Shown: one piece after another, positions 1-13,100 of the stretch
How positions within the stretch are numbered: the first letter of the stretch is position 1
How the letters are laid out: the number at the start of each line of letters is the position of its first letter
Assembly: GCA_013152815.1 (NCBI GenBank)
Contig: JAADFO010000030.1
Coordinates: forward strand, 1 to 36,195
DNA: 36,195 nt
Origin: Nanobdellati archaeon
Lineage (GTDB): Archaea; Nanobdellota; Nanobdellia; Woesearchaeales; JAADFO01
Direction: 5' to 3'
The notes under the pieces: generated by a model
Database searches by the model: none
The model's input: only the letters and a program-made list of their open reading frames with translations
What the model was told of the DNA's origin: nothing
Position numbers and translations under genes: made by a program

Positions 1-570
1 TGCTACCTGGACCAGGACGGCAAACCCACCTGCGCCAGCACAGGCATCTGCGATGTATGCAACGGACCGTTGGGAATGTTCTTCGATCCGAGTATCATCC
101 CCTCAACAACAAATGCAAATACGTTCACCTGCGAGAACCTGCTCCAATGCTACAAAGACAACAGCCTCACCACGGTCGACCTGGCCAGGGGCTGCGACCA
201 GGTGAGCAGCTGCCAGGACTACTACTCAAAGGATGCCTGCGAGACGAACAAGTGCCTCACTGAAACCGATGGAGACCGGTGCAAATGGAAACCGTTGTAT
301 GGTGAGCTCGGCTTCGGCCTCTGCGTAGATAAGGACCCGGAGAAGATCGACTGCAGCATGTGCGGAGGCAGGATATACAATAAAAGCATAGCTAAAAAGG
401 ATGTAAAACCATATGATTATTACAGCAAGGCATTGGACCTCTGCACAGCCGACTACTGCATGACGTTGAACCCGGAAGGCACCAATGTCTGCTACTACGG
501 AGGAAGCGCGATTGTCTTGGCAAGGATGATATCGGCTGCATCGACTATGGCAACCAGGATGACTGCATAG
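1..570 (+). CDS. Giant surface protein, fragment 1 (5' partial, frameshifted)
   Basis: The frame is open from the first base of the window, so the start lies upstream. The translation is Cys-rich and extracellular in character, with many spaced cysteines (CASTGICDVC, CENLLQC, CDQVSSC, CETNKC, CSMCGG) that suggest disulphide-bonded small domains. Coding sense in this frame ends near 505-512, after CYYGGS; the rest to the stop at 570 is out-of-frame readthrough. Restoring one G at AGC-G-CGAT (GG read as G) continues the protein in the next frame as GDCLGKDDIGCIDYGNQDDC. I therefore read this as the first visible part of the same gene that ends at 22603. No known family is recognised for this segment. 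Confidence 0.6.
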   Translation, partial: CYLDQDGKPTCASTGICDVCNGPLGMFFDPSIIPSTTNANTFTCENLLQCYKDNSLTTVDLARGCDQVSSCQDYYSKDACETNKCLTETDGDRCKWKPLYGELGFGLCVDKDPEKIDCSMCGGRIYNKSIAKKDVKPYDYYSKALDLCTADYCMTLNPEGTNVCYYGGSAIVLARMISAASTMATRMTA

Positions 571-629
571 GACAGACAGGAAATGTTGCGGTAGATGTCG
601 GCTCAACCACCAAGTCAGGAACCAATGAG

Positions 630-1031
630 GTGACGACCAGGAGCGATGATTTCTTCGGCTACGGACTCTGCAAATGGGAAAACAAATGCTTCAAAGATGC
701 TGATAGTGATGACCAGCAAGATGAGACAGGCAAAAGCGACAAGAAGAAAACAGACTTCTACCCGCCGCGGACAAACTTCCTCCCGCTTGAAAAGCATTAC
801 CTTGAAAATACTAACTACAAAACAGAACCAGTGATGAAGGACCAGAACGGCTTCTACGTGACCAACGGGCTTGACCTCGTCTTCTTCGCCAGCGACCAGG
901 TCCCTGCAGGAGACGGGTTCGACGACTGCGAAAGCGACCCCAGAGGATTCCTGCTCAGGCCTCAAGGATACGCTGATAAGCCTCACAGCCTACGGACAAC
1001 CATTGGACTATCCGAACATCGCCTTCTCTAA
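630..1031 (+). CDS. Giant surface protein, fragment 2 (frameshifted)
   Basis: This frame carries the protein from about 508 to about 940. The coding sense begins upstream of the nominal start at 630, because GDCLGKDDIGCIDYG is in this frame with no stop. It contains FFGYGLCKWENKCFKDAD, then a region that reads like the beginning of an Ig-like module. Near 937-941 the run CCCC in GACCCCAG appears to hold one C too many. Dropping it gives DPEDSCSGLKDTLISLTAYG in the next frame. The residues after that point to the stop at 1031 are probably not real. It should be read as one gene with its neighbours, not as a separate protein. Confidence 0.5.
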   Translation: MTTRSDDFFGYGLCKWENKCFKDADSDDQQDETGKSDKKKTDFYPPRTNFLPLEKHYLENTNYKTEPVMKDQNGFYVTNGLDLVFFASDQVPAGDGFDDCESDPRGFLLRPQGYADKPHSLRTTIGLSEHRLL

Positions 1032-1263
1032 AACAGATTGCACAGCAGATGACAAATATGACCTCTGCGAGAAAACCTACGAGAACAACGGAGGCACTAT
1101 CCCGGACGATGATGACCATAACTACACCCTTGCCTATTTCAGCCGAGACAACATCCACAATCTCGAGGTGGTCCAGAACTTCCCTCTGCGCATCGACAAG
1201 AAGATACCCAGCATCCTGAACTGGAACCAGCCAGAGAACGGAGATATCCGCTGTATGAGATAG
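871..1263 (+). CDS. Giant surface protein, fragment 3 (frameshifted)
   Basis: Real coding sense here runs from about 940 (EDSCSGLKDTLISL) to about 1240 (NWNQPENG). The sequence resembles one extracellular beta-sandwich module with a Cys pair (TDCTADDKYDLC). Near 1238-1243, restoring one G in GGAGATAT (GGAGGATAT) joins it to the next frame as ENGGYPLYEIDRDFLNGKNS. The nominal first residues of this ORF, before about 940, are an out-of-frame extension, and the last few before the stop at 1263 are also out of frame. It is part of the same broken gene. Confidence 0.5.
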   Translation: MTSSSSPATRSLQETGSTTAKATPEDSCSGLKDTLISLTAYGQPLDYPNIAFSKTDCTADDKYDLCEKTYENNGGTIPDDDDHNYTLAYFSRDNIHNLEVVQNFPLRIDKKIPSILNWNQPENGDIRCMR

Positions 1264-1325
1264 ACAGGGATTTCCTCAACGGCAAGAACTCGAGACTGAC
1301 CATCCACATAGAGGCCGACGAGCTC

Positions 1326-4160
1326 GTGCAGTGCAACGATGAGCTTCAGAATCCTGCGGGCACATCCATAATCAGTAACCTGAACCAGATGGCCTTGGTC
1401 ATCCATGACCCTCAACTCAAAGACGACTTCAACGTTACCCAAGACAATGAAATCTATTCACGGTTCTGGACCTCTTCCTTCGGCAGCAGAAGCGCAGACA
1501 CTGCTGGCCTGGCAGACGGCCTGTATTGGTATAAGCTTTATTGCACAGACATGGCCGGCAACCTGTATACAGGCACCAAAAGCATCAGGGTGGATGGCGA
1601 CACCAGCACCTACGATCCCTATCCGAAGAACGTCATCGACAATGAAGACGACAAGGTCAGGCTCAGCATACGGACAGAGAACCAGGCAAGATGCAAATAC
1701 AAGCTCGGAGCAGTGGGCACAGGAGATGATGTCTCTGGTGAGACCTGGAAAAATATGGATGAGGATGGAACCTACAGTGCTACGGATACGGACATGCGCT
1801 TCATCAAGGACATCGACCTCACCACAGATTATCCTGACCTTTCAAGCTGGAACACCACCTATGTCTTCGACGTGAACTGCACAATCACCATCGGCGGCAG
1901 CACAAGGGATTCCCTTGACCAAATCAGCTTCACCTTTGACCAGGTCCCACCCACAGTCAACATCTACGACACCGAGAACAAGGAAGAGCCCACTGACATA
2001 GACAGCTGGAGAGGGGACCAGGACATCTTCCTGGAATGCCTGGACAGCCCACGCCATGGCTTCGGATGTGCAAGCGTAGACTACTGCACCGTAAGGGGAG
2101 AAGGCCAGACCTGCGACACCGCAGCCAACCAGGGAACAGTGGAGAACGATGACCTTGCGATCTTCGGGAGCAGCAAAGGCATCGACCTTCCGCCCTACCC
2201 GCATACCTTCTGCTACAGGGCGACCGAGAACACAACGACCAACGGAGACCCAGCCAATACCGCTACACCACCGACCACCAGCCTGCGCTACGGCAATGAT
2301 CATGTCTTCGGCGGCCTGAGCGAAGAAAAATGCGTCTACATCAAGGTGGATGCAGACAGGCCAGAACTGTTCATCACCAACCTCACTCCAGACAGCCAGT
2401 CAGTCTATGCCACCGACAAGATACCCTACACTGTGGAAGGCAAGCTCATCGACTGGAGCTATTACATGAAGAGCGGGGAAGAGCTTCAGACCAACAACGA
2501 AAACCCTGACTACCTTGAAGAATGGACCTTTGCCGACTTCCTCATGAGAGGGACCATCACGAACAACGCCAACCGCAGGAACGCGCTGGACATACTCTTC
2601 AAGGATATTCCTTCAGGGAACAAGTATGTAGCACGCATAGACCAGCGGGACAACACCCTCAAGATATACAAGAACGACCTTACGCAGCCACAGAACATAC
2701 TTGCTGAACTCGACGGGCGGGACATCAATAAAGACACCTATGACTTCGAGCTCAAGGCAGAGACAAAGGATGGCGTCACCGTCTTCATCTTCGATGTCTT
2801 CGACCTCGGAAAGATAACCGCGACCATCCCGGAAGACAACACCTTCGGCAGGGTAGGGGTCAGGGACGCGCTGGATAATGCAGAGCTCTCGAACCTGCTC
2901 GTCCTCGATCCTTCCATCCCTGTGCAGAACAACATCAAATGGGAGATTGCAGGGACAAATACCAAGGATGAGTTCGACTTCACCACCCAGGAGATCAAGA
3001 GTGCGGACGGCAGGACCATCGATGTCACAGGAACAGACGAAGGCATCTACACGGTCAACATCCGGGCCTATGACAAGGGCGGCAACATGCATTTCTCGCC
3101 ATACAGCGATCCCGGAAGCCTCAGGGAAGGGGACTGGGAGCCCTATTACTTCTATCTTGATACAGAACCGCCGACAATCACAAGCCCCCTGCCCGGAGAC
3201 GGCCCGAAACACATCGAATATGGCGCAGACATGACCATCACAGCTCATATCAAAGAAAGCGCTGCCAACGAACCGGCTGCCATCGTCAACGTCAGCCAGG
3301 CCATCCTGAGGACATCGAAGGAATCGGTGCAGATGGTCTTCGACGACAGCGGGAACCCCACAGACAGAGAGGAAGGAGACTGGACTGCTGAGCTTGACCC
3401 ATCCATCTACGGACTGGGAACCTATGAATACAGCATCTGGACAGAGGACGAGTTCCATCATCAGACCTCGATGCTCTACTCGCCTGCAGACGATTCGGGT
3501 TTCGTCATCGAAGATAATACCGCTCCAGTCATCACCCTGGACGATCCTGCGGTGGAATCCTTCAACAAGTGGGTATCAGGGACCTCTGTCGTCACCATCA
3601 GCGGGACCTACACCGAACTGCTGCCGGTGGAGATGAACATCATCGTCATAGGAGAAGACCCCCAGACGCAATACGCAAAGATACCTGTAAGCCTGTCAGG
3701 TGGAGGAAGCGACATCCCCTTCTCTCAGAGCATCAACCTCTTTGAAGGAGAAAACACGATCTATGTCGAGATGCTCGACCAGGGAGAGCAGCTCAGAGGA
3801 GATGATCCGACCGAGTCATCAAGGCTGACCATCTACTATGATACGAAACCGCCTGAACTCAAGGGAGACAAGCCAGACATCCAGGGAGAGAACGCCGGAG
3901 GAGGCAGAGGAACAGACGACCATAAAAAATTCGAGTACGGCTACAACATCACCATCGACGCGACCTTTGACGATCCGCAATGGACAAACATCGTCACCGA
4001 GATAGGGTACAGCATCCGACAGGCTTCACCCCGGTCAGCGACACCATCACCGATTTCCTCGACCAGGACTACTCCCTGCATCACTTTCTGGAATCCAAAG
4101 AAGACCCGGCCATGCCCAACACCTATGACCAACCGGTCGGCAACTACACCCTTCGACTGA
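1326..4160 (+). CDS. Giant surface protein, fragment 4 (Ig-like and jelly-roll modules, frameshifted)
   Basis: The coding frame really begins near 1240 (YPLYEIDRDFLNGK) and leads through several extracellular modules. Modules ending in phrases such as DTEPPTITSP and DNTAPVITLDDP are typical of bacterial/archaeal Ig-like (Big) repeats. From about 2400 to 2900 a stretch with YLEEWTFADFLMRGTI, LKIYKN and DNTFGRVGVRDALDNAEL looks like a concanavalin A/LamG-type jelly roll. Frame sense is lost at about 4014-4018. Restoring one C in ATCCGACA (ATCCCGACA) gives GYSIPTGFTPVSDT and joins the long ORF to 22603. The residues from about 4017 to 4160 are out-of-frame readthrough. Function beyond surface display or binding cannot be stated. 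Confidence 0.65.
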   Translation: MQCNDELQNPAGTSIISNLNQMALVIHDPQLKDDFNVTQDNEIYSRFWTSSFGSRSADTAGLADGLYWYKLYCTDMAGNLYTGTKSIRVDGDTSTYDPYPKNVIDNEDDKVRLSIRTENQARCKYKLGAVGTGDDVSGETWKNMDEDGTYSATDTDMRFIKDIDLTTDYPDLSSWNTTYVFDVNCTITIGGSTRDSLDQISFTFDQVPPTVNIYDTENKEEPTDIDSWRGDQDIFLECLDSPRHGFGCASVDYCTVRGEGQTCDTAANQGTVENDDLAIFGSSKGIDLPPYPHTFCYRATENTTTNGDPANTATPPTTSLRYGNDHVFGGLSEEKCVYIKVDADRPELFITNLTPDSQSVYATDKIPYTVEGKLIDWSYYMKSGEELQTNNENPDYLEEWTFADFLMRGTITNNANRRNALDILFKDIPSGNKYVARIDQRDNTLKIYKNDLTQPQNILAELDGRDINKDTYDFELKAETKDGVTVFIFDVFDLGKITATIPEDNTFGRVGVRDALDNAELSNLLVLDPSIPVQNNIKWEIAGTNTKDEFDFTTQEIKSADGRTIDVTGTDEGIYTVNIRAYDKGGNMHFSPYSDPGSLREGDWEPYYFYLDTEPPTITSPLPGDGPKHIEYGADMTITAHIKESAANEPAAIVNVSQAILRTSKESVQMVFDDSGNPTDREEGDWTAELDPSIYGLGTYEYSIWTEDEFHHQTSMLYSPADDSGFVIEDNTAPVITLDDPAVESFNKWVSGTSVVTISGTYTELLPVEMNIIVIGEDPQTQYAKIPVSLSGGGSDIPFSQSINLFEGENTIYVEMLDQGEQLRGDDPTESSRLTIYYDTKPPELKGDKPDIQGENAGGGRGTDDHKKFEYGYNITIDATFDDPQWTNIVTEIGYSIRQASPRSATPSPISSTRTTPCITFWNPKKTRPCPTPMTNRSATTPFD

Positions 4161-7100
4161 CAGCCAAGGACTACTACGGCAACACCTATGACCAGGAATT
4201 CCCCTTTGAGGTCATCGACACAAGACCGCCCATGCTCACGGTCCAGATCAAGGACAATGATGTTGCCGTGTCCACCATCACCAACGGCAAGGGAAGCACA
4301 AAATACTACGACGTCATCATCACGTCGGACGAGCCGCTGGAAGACATAGACCGCTTCGGGTTCAGCTACGGGAACTGCAACGGCCCGTTCATCGACGCCT
4401 TCGACAAACCGGAAATGGTCGGCCAGGACCCCTATACCTGGTCATCACAGATCTTCCTGATCAACGGGCTCACCTGCCTCGAAGGCCAGGAAGGGGATGC
4501 AGACCTCATCATCGAAGGAGCAGACCACAACGGCCAACGCTTCGACACCACCGATGTCGAGAACCCGACCTTCTCCATAGACACGAAGGGGCCTGAGCCG
4601 CCTGCATTCTATGAGTATAGGACAGCCTATGCCCCGGGAGATGCCCAGACCTACTACTATGTCTCCGATGCCAATCTGCAGGTCTACGGATTCACCGCCG
4701 AGCAGCTGTCATCAGCCGGAAGCTACCGGGTCGGCATCAACTACGGAAAGGTGGAGACCGCAGACGAAGAAGCGTTCAGCACGGTATCTGCGCAGGACAA
4801 CCCCTCGACCTTCAACGGAGAAGAGGTCACCGGCGAGGTCCGCACCGACAGCCCGGAAGGATCCACCCTGCTCAACATCAACGAGCAGAAGACCGCATTC
4901 TTCAACGCCGACACCTTTGTCGGCATCACCGCAGACCACAAGTCGGATTTCACCTATTATGACATCGAAAGCTCGGTCTTTGAACAGGAACCCTACTGGA
5001 CATCGATCACGCTGGCAGAGCCTCTCCAGAAGGACGTGACGACCGGAGAGAGCGTCTATCCGTTCGCCTACCAATATCCCACCGGCTGGTTCGATTTCCC
5101 CTACAGCTATGCAGGGGAAGGGAGCCTGTACTTCTTCGGGTTCGCCTATGACCCGTTCGACAACCCCTCTGAGGACAGCAGCGTCTTCCGGGTCATCTAT
5201 GACAACACGCCGCCGGCCATCTCTCTGGAACCGTCCGACGGGACGATAAGCGCAGACGAGACGTCCACCATGACGGCCCATCTGAGCGATACCAACGCCG
5301 GCCTTGACTGTTCCTCCCTGGAGATACGGATCAACAGGTCAGAGATCTTCGACACCTCGACGGTGGTGCAGTCCTGCGGCCCGGACAGCGGAGCATGCCA
5401 GGCGACTTCCTGCCAGGACGGCAACGATGAGCAGCAGATCATCATCGACGGCAGCATGTTCGACAATGATGGGGAACCGGGCATGGACGAAGGAAGCTAT
5501 CTCCTGGAAGTGAAGATAAAGGACAACGCCGGCAACGAGCAGGTATCCCGTTCGGCCTTTGTGCTGGACAGCGGCGTCACCCATGAGCCGGAGATGCACA
5601 TCGACGGCGGCCTCACCTACCCTGAGGATGACCGCATGTACGTGAGCAACCTCAGGCCGACCATCGGGATAGCCTACACCCATGATGTCCCTTTCCTCGT
5701 CGACCTTTTCGACGCATTCAAGCTGCCGACAGACCAGGGCCTTGAGCTGAGCATCGCGCGGGTGGATGACCAGACCTTCACCATCGACTTCAACAGGGAC
5801 CTGGAGGAAGCCTATACGTTCCACCAGGACGACCCCACCCGGCAGACGCTTGAACTCCACTCGAAGAAACAGGTGGACGGAGAGTGGAGCAGGCCGGGAA
5901 GGCACTTCAAGGACTTTGTCATCGACGTGACCCCGCCGGTCATCACCCCGGATCCGTTGGACGCGGTCAACAGCGGGACCTTCACCCTGACCGGGAGCTT
6001 CACCGACTGGAACATCGACCATATCGAGGTCTATGGTGATGACCTCTACATGCCTGCTGAAGGCTACACGGTCGCCCTCGATGACCAGGTCGATGACCAT
6101 GGCCGGTTCAGCGTGGATGTGGAGCTCTACAGCCCGACCAACGAACAGAAGACCGTCCATCTCAAAGGCTACGACAAGGCAGGGAACGTCGGAGAAGAGG
6201 CATCGCTCACCTTCATGCTGGACACCATGGAACCCTATGTCTCCTGCGACGGCTCTACCGACCCCGTCTGGACCAACCAGGATCAGACCATCACCATCAC
6301 CGCGACCGACAGTGGCTCAGGCATCAAGGCCATCTATTACTGCGAGGCAGCGGGCTGCGAACCCTACCCGAACGGGAACATCCACAACGAAAGCGACACC
6401 CTGGTGCTGGAATACACAGGACATAGAGGAGAGCTGCCCATCAGCTTCATGGCCCTGGACAAGGCAGACAACCCATCAGGCACGGGCATGTGCATGGTCA
6501 GGATAGACCAGGAAGTCCCGAAGACATCAGCCACGACCACCCAGGCAGACGGCACCACCTACACCGAAGACACCTGGACCAACCAGGAAGTCATGGTCGA
6601 GCTTGCATCCGCCGACTGTGAAGAGGATTCTGGCTGCGCAGGGACCTTCTACTGCGACGGTGAAGGATGCACGCCTGACCTGCTCTACACAGGACCGGTG
6701 GTGCTCGACGAAGGTACCCATCACTTCCGTTACTCCTCTCACGACCAGGCAGGCAACATAGAAGAGCCGCAGGAACTGACCATCCTCATCGACCAGAGCC
6801 GGCCCTCCCTTGGGCAGATCACCCTCTCCAACGATAATCTGCAATACTATGGACCAGAGAACACGCTCTACACCAACATCCCGGCCCTGACCATCAGCGG
6901 CAGCATGGACGATGACGGCATGATCATCATCGACACCACCGACGCGGTAGGAAGCCCCCATACCATCGAGGTCACCAAGGATGCTCCCTTCAGCGTCGAC
7001 CTGGACTTCGCCGACCAGGGCATCGACTGGCGCGAACACAACATCACCATAACAGGGATGGACAAGGCAGGCAATCCGGTCTCAGCAGACTATCAGAACG

Positions 7101-10100
7101 TGGTGGTCTATTCCACCGTGGCCCCGTTGATCACCATGATAGACCCCAGGGAGGTCTGTGAAAGCGGCGGGAGCGACTGCGGCTATTACACCAATGCCCA
7201 AGACCTGGTGCTGAGTCTCGAGACCCATGAGATCCCAGGAGGAGCAGGATCTGACTGCGAGATCGACCCGCGCTCCAACCTGGTGAACCAGGTGCAGCCC
7301 ATGGCCACCGATGACCATGAGACCCACACCTATGACGGCTACGGAACCGTGGCCGACAACCAGGAGTTCACCTTCATCATCAACTGCAAAGACAGGCTGC
7401 TGGGCAACCAGGGCCAGTTGACAGGGACGTTCCTCGTCGACCAGATGAAACCGGAACTGTCCCTGACCCTTGACAACGGCAAGCTTGCAAATGCAGAGAA
7501 TAACCTCTGGAACCTGCTCCACCGCATCGACTCCCTCAAGCAGACCGACATCGTCGCCAAGGACACCAGCTTCGACAGCGGAGAGCTGGACACCGGCAAG
7601 CTGCGCTGCGAGCATAGCTGCCTGCCGGACGAGACCCACTGCGGCGATGCAGGCTACACCGTCCCCTTCGCCGACGGCGACTCCTACCAGAACGAGCAGA
7701 AGGAGACCATCATCTTCGATGAGGACAGCACCGACCAGGAATATGCCTATGCAGTCACCTGCTATGACAAGGCGGGCAACCACGACACGAAGGAGATACG
7801 GGTCCTTGACCTGGTCGCCACCGGAGAGATGCTCGTCCTCGGAACGAGCCCTGCTGACAAGGGCTTCACCAACGAGAACAGCCTGGTGCTCTCGGCGAAC
7901 ACCTCACAATATGCCCTCTGCCGCATCAGCTTCGACCATGGATCGCTGCAGGACATGGACGGGACCACCATGGAGCACCGCTACCCGACCAGTGCCGATG
8001 AAGGAGCGCACCAGGCGGTCTTCGACTGCGTCTCTACCGACTCCTTCAACGCAGCGCAGAAGACCATCGACTTCACCGTAGATACAATCCCGCCCAGCAT
8101 CCCTGTCATCATCTCCACCACCCACCCTGAGGATACCAAGTCGAGCAGCACCAGCCCGGCCTTCGGATTCACAGCAGCCGACGAGACCTCGGGCATCAGG
8201 GGGTACAGCTTTGACTTCGACCGGAGCCCAAACACCCAACCGGACGAGGTCGTCGAGCCAGGCACGTCGGTCAGCTACCAGGATGTGGAGGACGGCGACT
8301 GGTACTTCCACGTGAGGGCCATCGACCAGGCAGGCAACGCAGGCGACACGGCAACCTACCATATCATCATCGACACGACCGCCCCGGAACCGCCGGTCAT
8401 CATGGTCCAGCCAAAGCTCACGAACGACGGGAACATCGAGATCCTCGGCACCACAGCATCGTCCGACGGACCGGTGACCGTCCAGGTCTACATCCGCGAC
8501 GAGCAGGACAACCTCCTCGACACCCTGACCACAGACTCTGACGGTTCCTTTATCCTGGACACCCAGCTCATGGGCGACACAGAGCATTATTTCATCACCG
8601 CAAAGGCCGACGACAACCTGGGTAATGCACTCAGCATGGCCTCGAACATCGAAGAGGCATGGTACATCACCCAGGCACCAAAATTCCTCTCCATCACGCC
8701 GAGCGACCAGACCCGTACCTGCAAGGTGGACAAGGTCGTCGCGCTCCTCGAACGCTACGGCACAGCCGAAATCTCGCAGGATTCGACCGTTACGGTGATT
8801 GACAGCTCAGGCGGGGAGATGGTCACCGACAAGGGTGTCGACTTCCGCTCCCTGGAAGGAGGAGAGTACGGACAGCTGACCTTCACGCCTGCCGCAGGGA
8901 CTTTCCCTGACGGTAGCTATGACGTATCGATCCTCGCCCTGGATGAGCTTGGTAACAGCAAGACCTACCAAAGCTACTTCGAGGTGAACGAGTTCGCCCC
9001 CTGCACAGGATGGAACATCACCGACGTCATGCCTCTCAACAGGATACACCTCCAGGACATCCCGAGCCCGACCAACCAGGATACGATCACCATCGCAGGA
9101 ACCCTTACCTATGAGGACAACAGCCCAGCCGAGAACGCGACGGTCATCATGGCCGTCAAATACGACGACCAGGCCTATGAGGAGATAGCGAGGCAGCGCA
9201 CCGACAGCCAGGGAAGGTTCTCCCAGGACTACCGGTTCAGCGAAGGAGAAGGCCCCTATTACATCTATGTGGAGGCCCATGACGTCACCGGCTCGGACTC
9301 GGATTCGCTCACCAAGCAGGTCAACTACGTCACCAGCGCCCCTCTGTTCGAGACCATCCTGCCGGCAGAAGGGGATACCCTGAGATCTGTGGACGAGATC
9401 ACCTACCAGATCCTCCAGAACGACGATGCAACCCTGGTCTTCCATGATGCGACCGACATCGATCTCTACCGGCAGGACAACAGCATCGTGCAGACCGGCA
9501 AGAGCGCCATGGAGTGTGGTGTCCCGGGCTGTCTCATGGGCAAGCTGACCATCAACAGCCCCCTCGAAGACGGCACCTATCATGTACGGGCGACCACTGC
9601 AGACATCCTGGGCAACCGGGAGACCTATGACAGTCCCTTCACCATCGACACGGACGCTCCGGAGATCGCGTTCGTCAGGCCCACAAGCCAGGAGTTCGCC
9701 GACGACGAGGTCTATGTGGTGGACTCCTCCTTCGAGATCTTCGGCAAGGTCAGCTCTCCCTATCCGCCCTTCAGCGGGACGGTCAGACAGAACAACGATC
9801 CGGCAATCACACTCAACATCTACGAGGCAGACGGAGAATGGCTCTTCACCAACTTCTTCACCCTGCGGGATGGAGACAACGATTTCGTGTACACCATCAC
9901 CGATGCGCTGGGCAACACCGCAACCACGACCGTGACGGCCCACAAACGTCCCTCCGGATATGCGCCCAGCATCACCATCACATCGCCAGAGGAAGGAAGC
10001 ACCTACTTCCAGGACCAGGTCCTCAGAGGCACCTACACCTACCAAGAAGAAGACCTCCTGCAGCTCTCCCTCTACCGCAACGGCATCTACGAGAAGGACA

Positions 10101-13100
10101 TCGAAGGGTTCGGCGACGGTAGCTTCTCTGAGCCCATCTCGCTGGAGGAAGGCTCCAACGATATCCGTGTGGTGGCCACCGACCGCTGGGGAGGGACCGA
10201 AGAGGACAATGTCGTCATCGACTACGGAAGCGGCGCGTTCCCCTACACCATCATCCTCGACCCGCTGGTCTCGCCGACCAACAGCAAGAATCTCAACGTC
10301 ACCGGGACTGTCCTCTCGCTCAGCAACGAACCGGCAGCAGGCATCACCGTCGAGGTCTCGGTGGACGGCTCCACCCGGAGGACCCTGAGCGACGGACAGG
10401 GAAGGTTCTCTGTCGATACGTTCACGCTCTCCAAGAGCAACTACGAGTACAGCATCACCGCAGCAGCCATCGTCGGAGACAGCATCGAATACTACAGCGA
10501 CCTTGCCATGGAATCGGTCTGGCATATCGATACCATCCCGCCCACGGCCATGAGTCCTGACGAGACCCAGAGCTATTATGAGGTCGACCACATCAGCCTC
10601 ATGACAGAGGAGGTGGACGGCACAACAAGTTCCATCAGCAATCCCGAGCTGGTCAAGGGAGGCACCATCTATGCATTGGTCGAGACCGCGCAGGGAAGCT
10701 GCGGAGACCACTGCAGGATCTTCAACTGGGACATCACCGGCGGACTGACAGAGGACGGCAGATACACGTTCCGTTTCGACATCAGCGACGGCCTCAACTC
10801 GGAATCGCAGACCCATGAGTTCACCATCGACAGGAATGCCCTGCAGATCACCTTCACCGACCCTGCCGAACTGGAGGTCCCGCCAGGAAGCACCGAAGGC
10901 ATCTATGTGACCGACCAGCACATGACCCTCTACGGCAAGGTGGACGGCACCAACGTGGACACGCCGGACGATATCAGCAGCCATGACTTCACCCGCATCT
11001 TCACCTGCCAGGACGGGGGCGTCTGCTTCACCAAGGATGTCGACCTGATCCCAGGCACCAATGACATCACCCTGACCGCGACGGCGAACGACGGCAGGAG
11101 CGGCTCGAAGACCGCGACCATCAACCTGCAGGGGACGAGCTATAACCCGAAGATAACCATCCTCAACCCAGCGGACGGCAGCAGGTCCTTCATCTCCAAG
11201 ATCGTCGTCTCCGGCACCTACTCCATCGATGACAGCCTCCTGACCGACCTGACCCTTCAGGTGGATGACGGGAATCCTGTCAGCATCGAACATGCCAACG
11301 GAGCGTTCTCCCATCTGGTGAGCTTCACCGACGAGAAGCCCTATCTCATCACGGTCAGCATGACCGACAAATGGGGAACAACCTACCAGGACAGCGTCGT
11401 CGTGACCTACGGCGGCAGCAGTGCAGATGTCCCGCTGCAGGTAACGCTTGATCCCATCGACAGCCCCACCAACATGCTGCCGCTCATCCTCACCGGACAG
11501 GTCATGGATACGGACACGGACAGCCCTGCCGCAGACACCCTGGTCGTACTCGACTATGACAACCGGGAGGACAGGACGACCACCGACCAGGACGGACGCT
11601 TCTCCTTCGACATCCCTGACCCCGAAGAGAACCATCACTTCACCTTCCTCAGCTATGCCCTGGAAGGCGACGGGTTCCCCGGCGGACCAGACACCCTGGA
11701 GCTGTGGCACATCACCCGCATAGAAGATGCATCGGTCTATCCTGCCGTCCCGTCGGATACCATCTATAATGCGGTCCAGGACATCATCATCCAGGTCCCC
11801 CAGATCGACGGCGCAATGGTCGGCCTGGCCGATGAATCCATCACCCTGAGGAAGGACAACAGCGCCCTGTTCTTCACCCTGGGAAGCGTCTCCCGCTCGA
11901 CAGACGGAGAGACCGCGACCTTCACCGTCCCGATCCTGGACGAGCTTCCCACCGATGACTACCTCATCGATTATACCCTCATCGACAGCCTCCAGAACAG
12001 CAGGACAGAGAGCCGGCCGTTCCGCATCGATACCCAAGCTCCTGTCATCGATGTCGATACTCCGGAGGAATTCACCGACCCTCAGAGCAAGGAGAGCATC
12101 GATGGCCTGTACACCACCGAGAACCAGGTCACCATCACCGGGACCGTCAGCGGACTCGGCATCGACAGCCCTGCAGACGTCACCGACCACAACCTTGACC
12201 ATGTCACCGACTGCAGCGGCAAGGTCTGCTACGCGAAAGAGGAACAGCTTGTTCCCGGAAGGAACGAAGTTACGCTGCAGGTCACCGACAGCCAGGGCAG
12301 GACAGGAAAAAGGACGCTCATCTTCCTCAAGAGACCCGACCAATACGACGCCAGCATCACCATCACCGAACCCGCTGCAACCCAGACGTATTACAGCCAC
12401 ACGCCGGTGAGAGGGACCTACAGCATACCGACCGACGACCTCGCAGGCATCACCGCAGACCTCGACGGGACACCCCAGGACGTCCAATATGCAAACGGAC
12501 ACTTCTCCTTCACCACCGACCTGGTCGAAGGGACGAACCACATCACGGTCACCATGACCGACAAATGGGGAACAACCTACCAGGACAGCCACGAGATAGA
12601 GTATGGGACAGCCACCACAGAGGTCCCCTATGACGTGATGCTCGATCCCCTGACAAGCCCCACCGACCACAACAGCGTCACCATCAGCGGAACGGTCCGG
12701 AACACCGACAGCGGAACGCCCGCAGAAGGGATCGCCGTCAACATACACATAGACGATGACCTGATCCAGACAACCTCGGGAACGGCAGGTACCTTCTCCA
12801 CCACCTACGACTTCCCGAGAACCGATGAAGAATACCTCATCAGCGCCCAGGCCGTCGTCGGAGACGGCTTCACCGGAGAACCGGATACCACCCACGTCTG
12901 GTTCATCAGGACACTTCCAGAGACAGCCATCCACCCCAACCCCACAGACAGCTACAACCTCGTCGACAGGATCATCATCCACGCAGACCAGAAGGACGAC
13001 GCAACCCTCAGCATCACCGGCATGAGCCTTCTCAACCAGCAGACGCTCCAGCCCTACGGGTTCCTCGGCACCGCCGAAAGCGACTGCGGCGGACAATGCA

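Noticed and set aside
500-4020. Programmed ribosomal frameshifting
   Set aside because: Four shifts of both signs with no slippery heptamer or evident downstream structure; sequencing or mutational indels in short G/C runs are simpler.
8807-13096. A very long open frame (over 1,400 codons) on the - strand
   Set aside because: It lies wholly inside the giant + strand gene, its translation is low-complexity Val/Asp/Gly-rich, and it follows from GC-rich repeats and codon bias.
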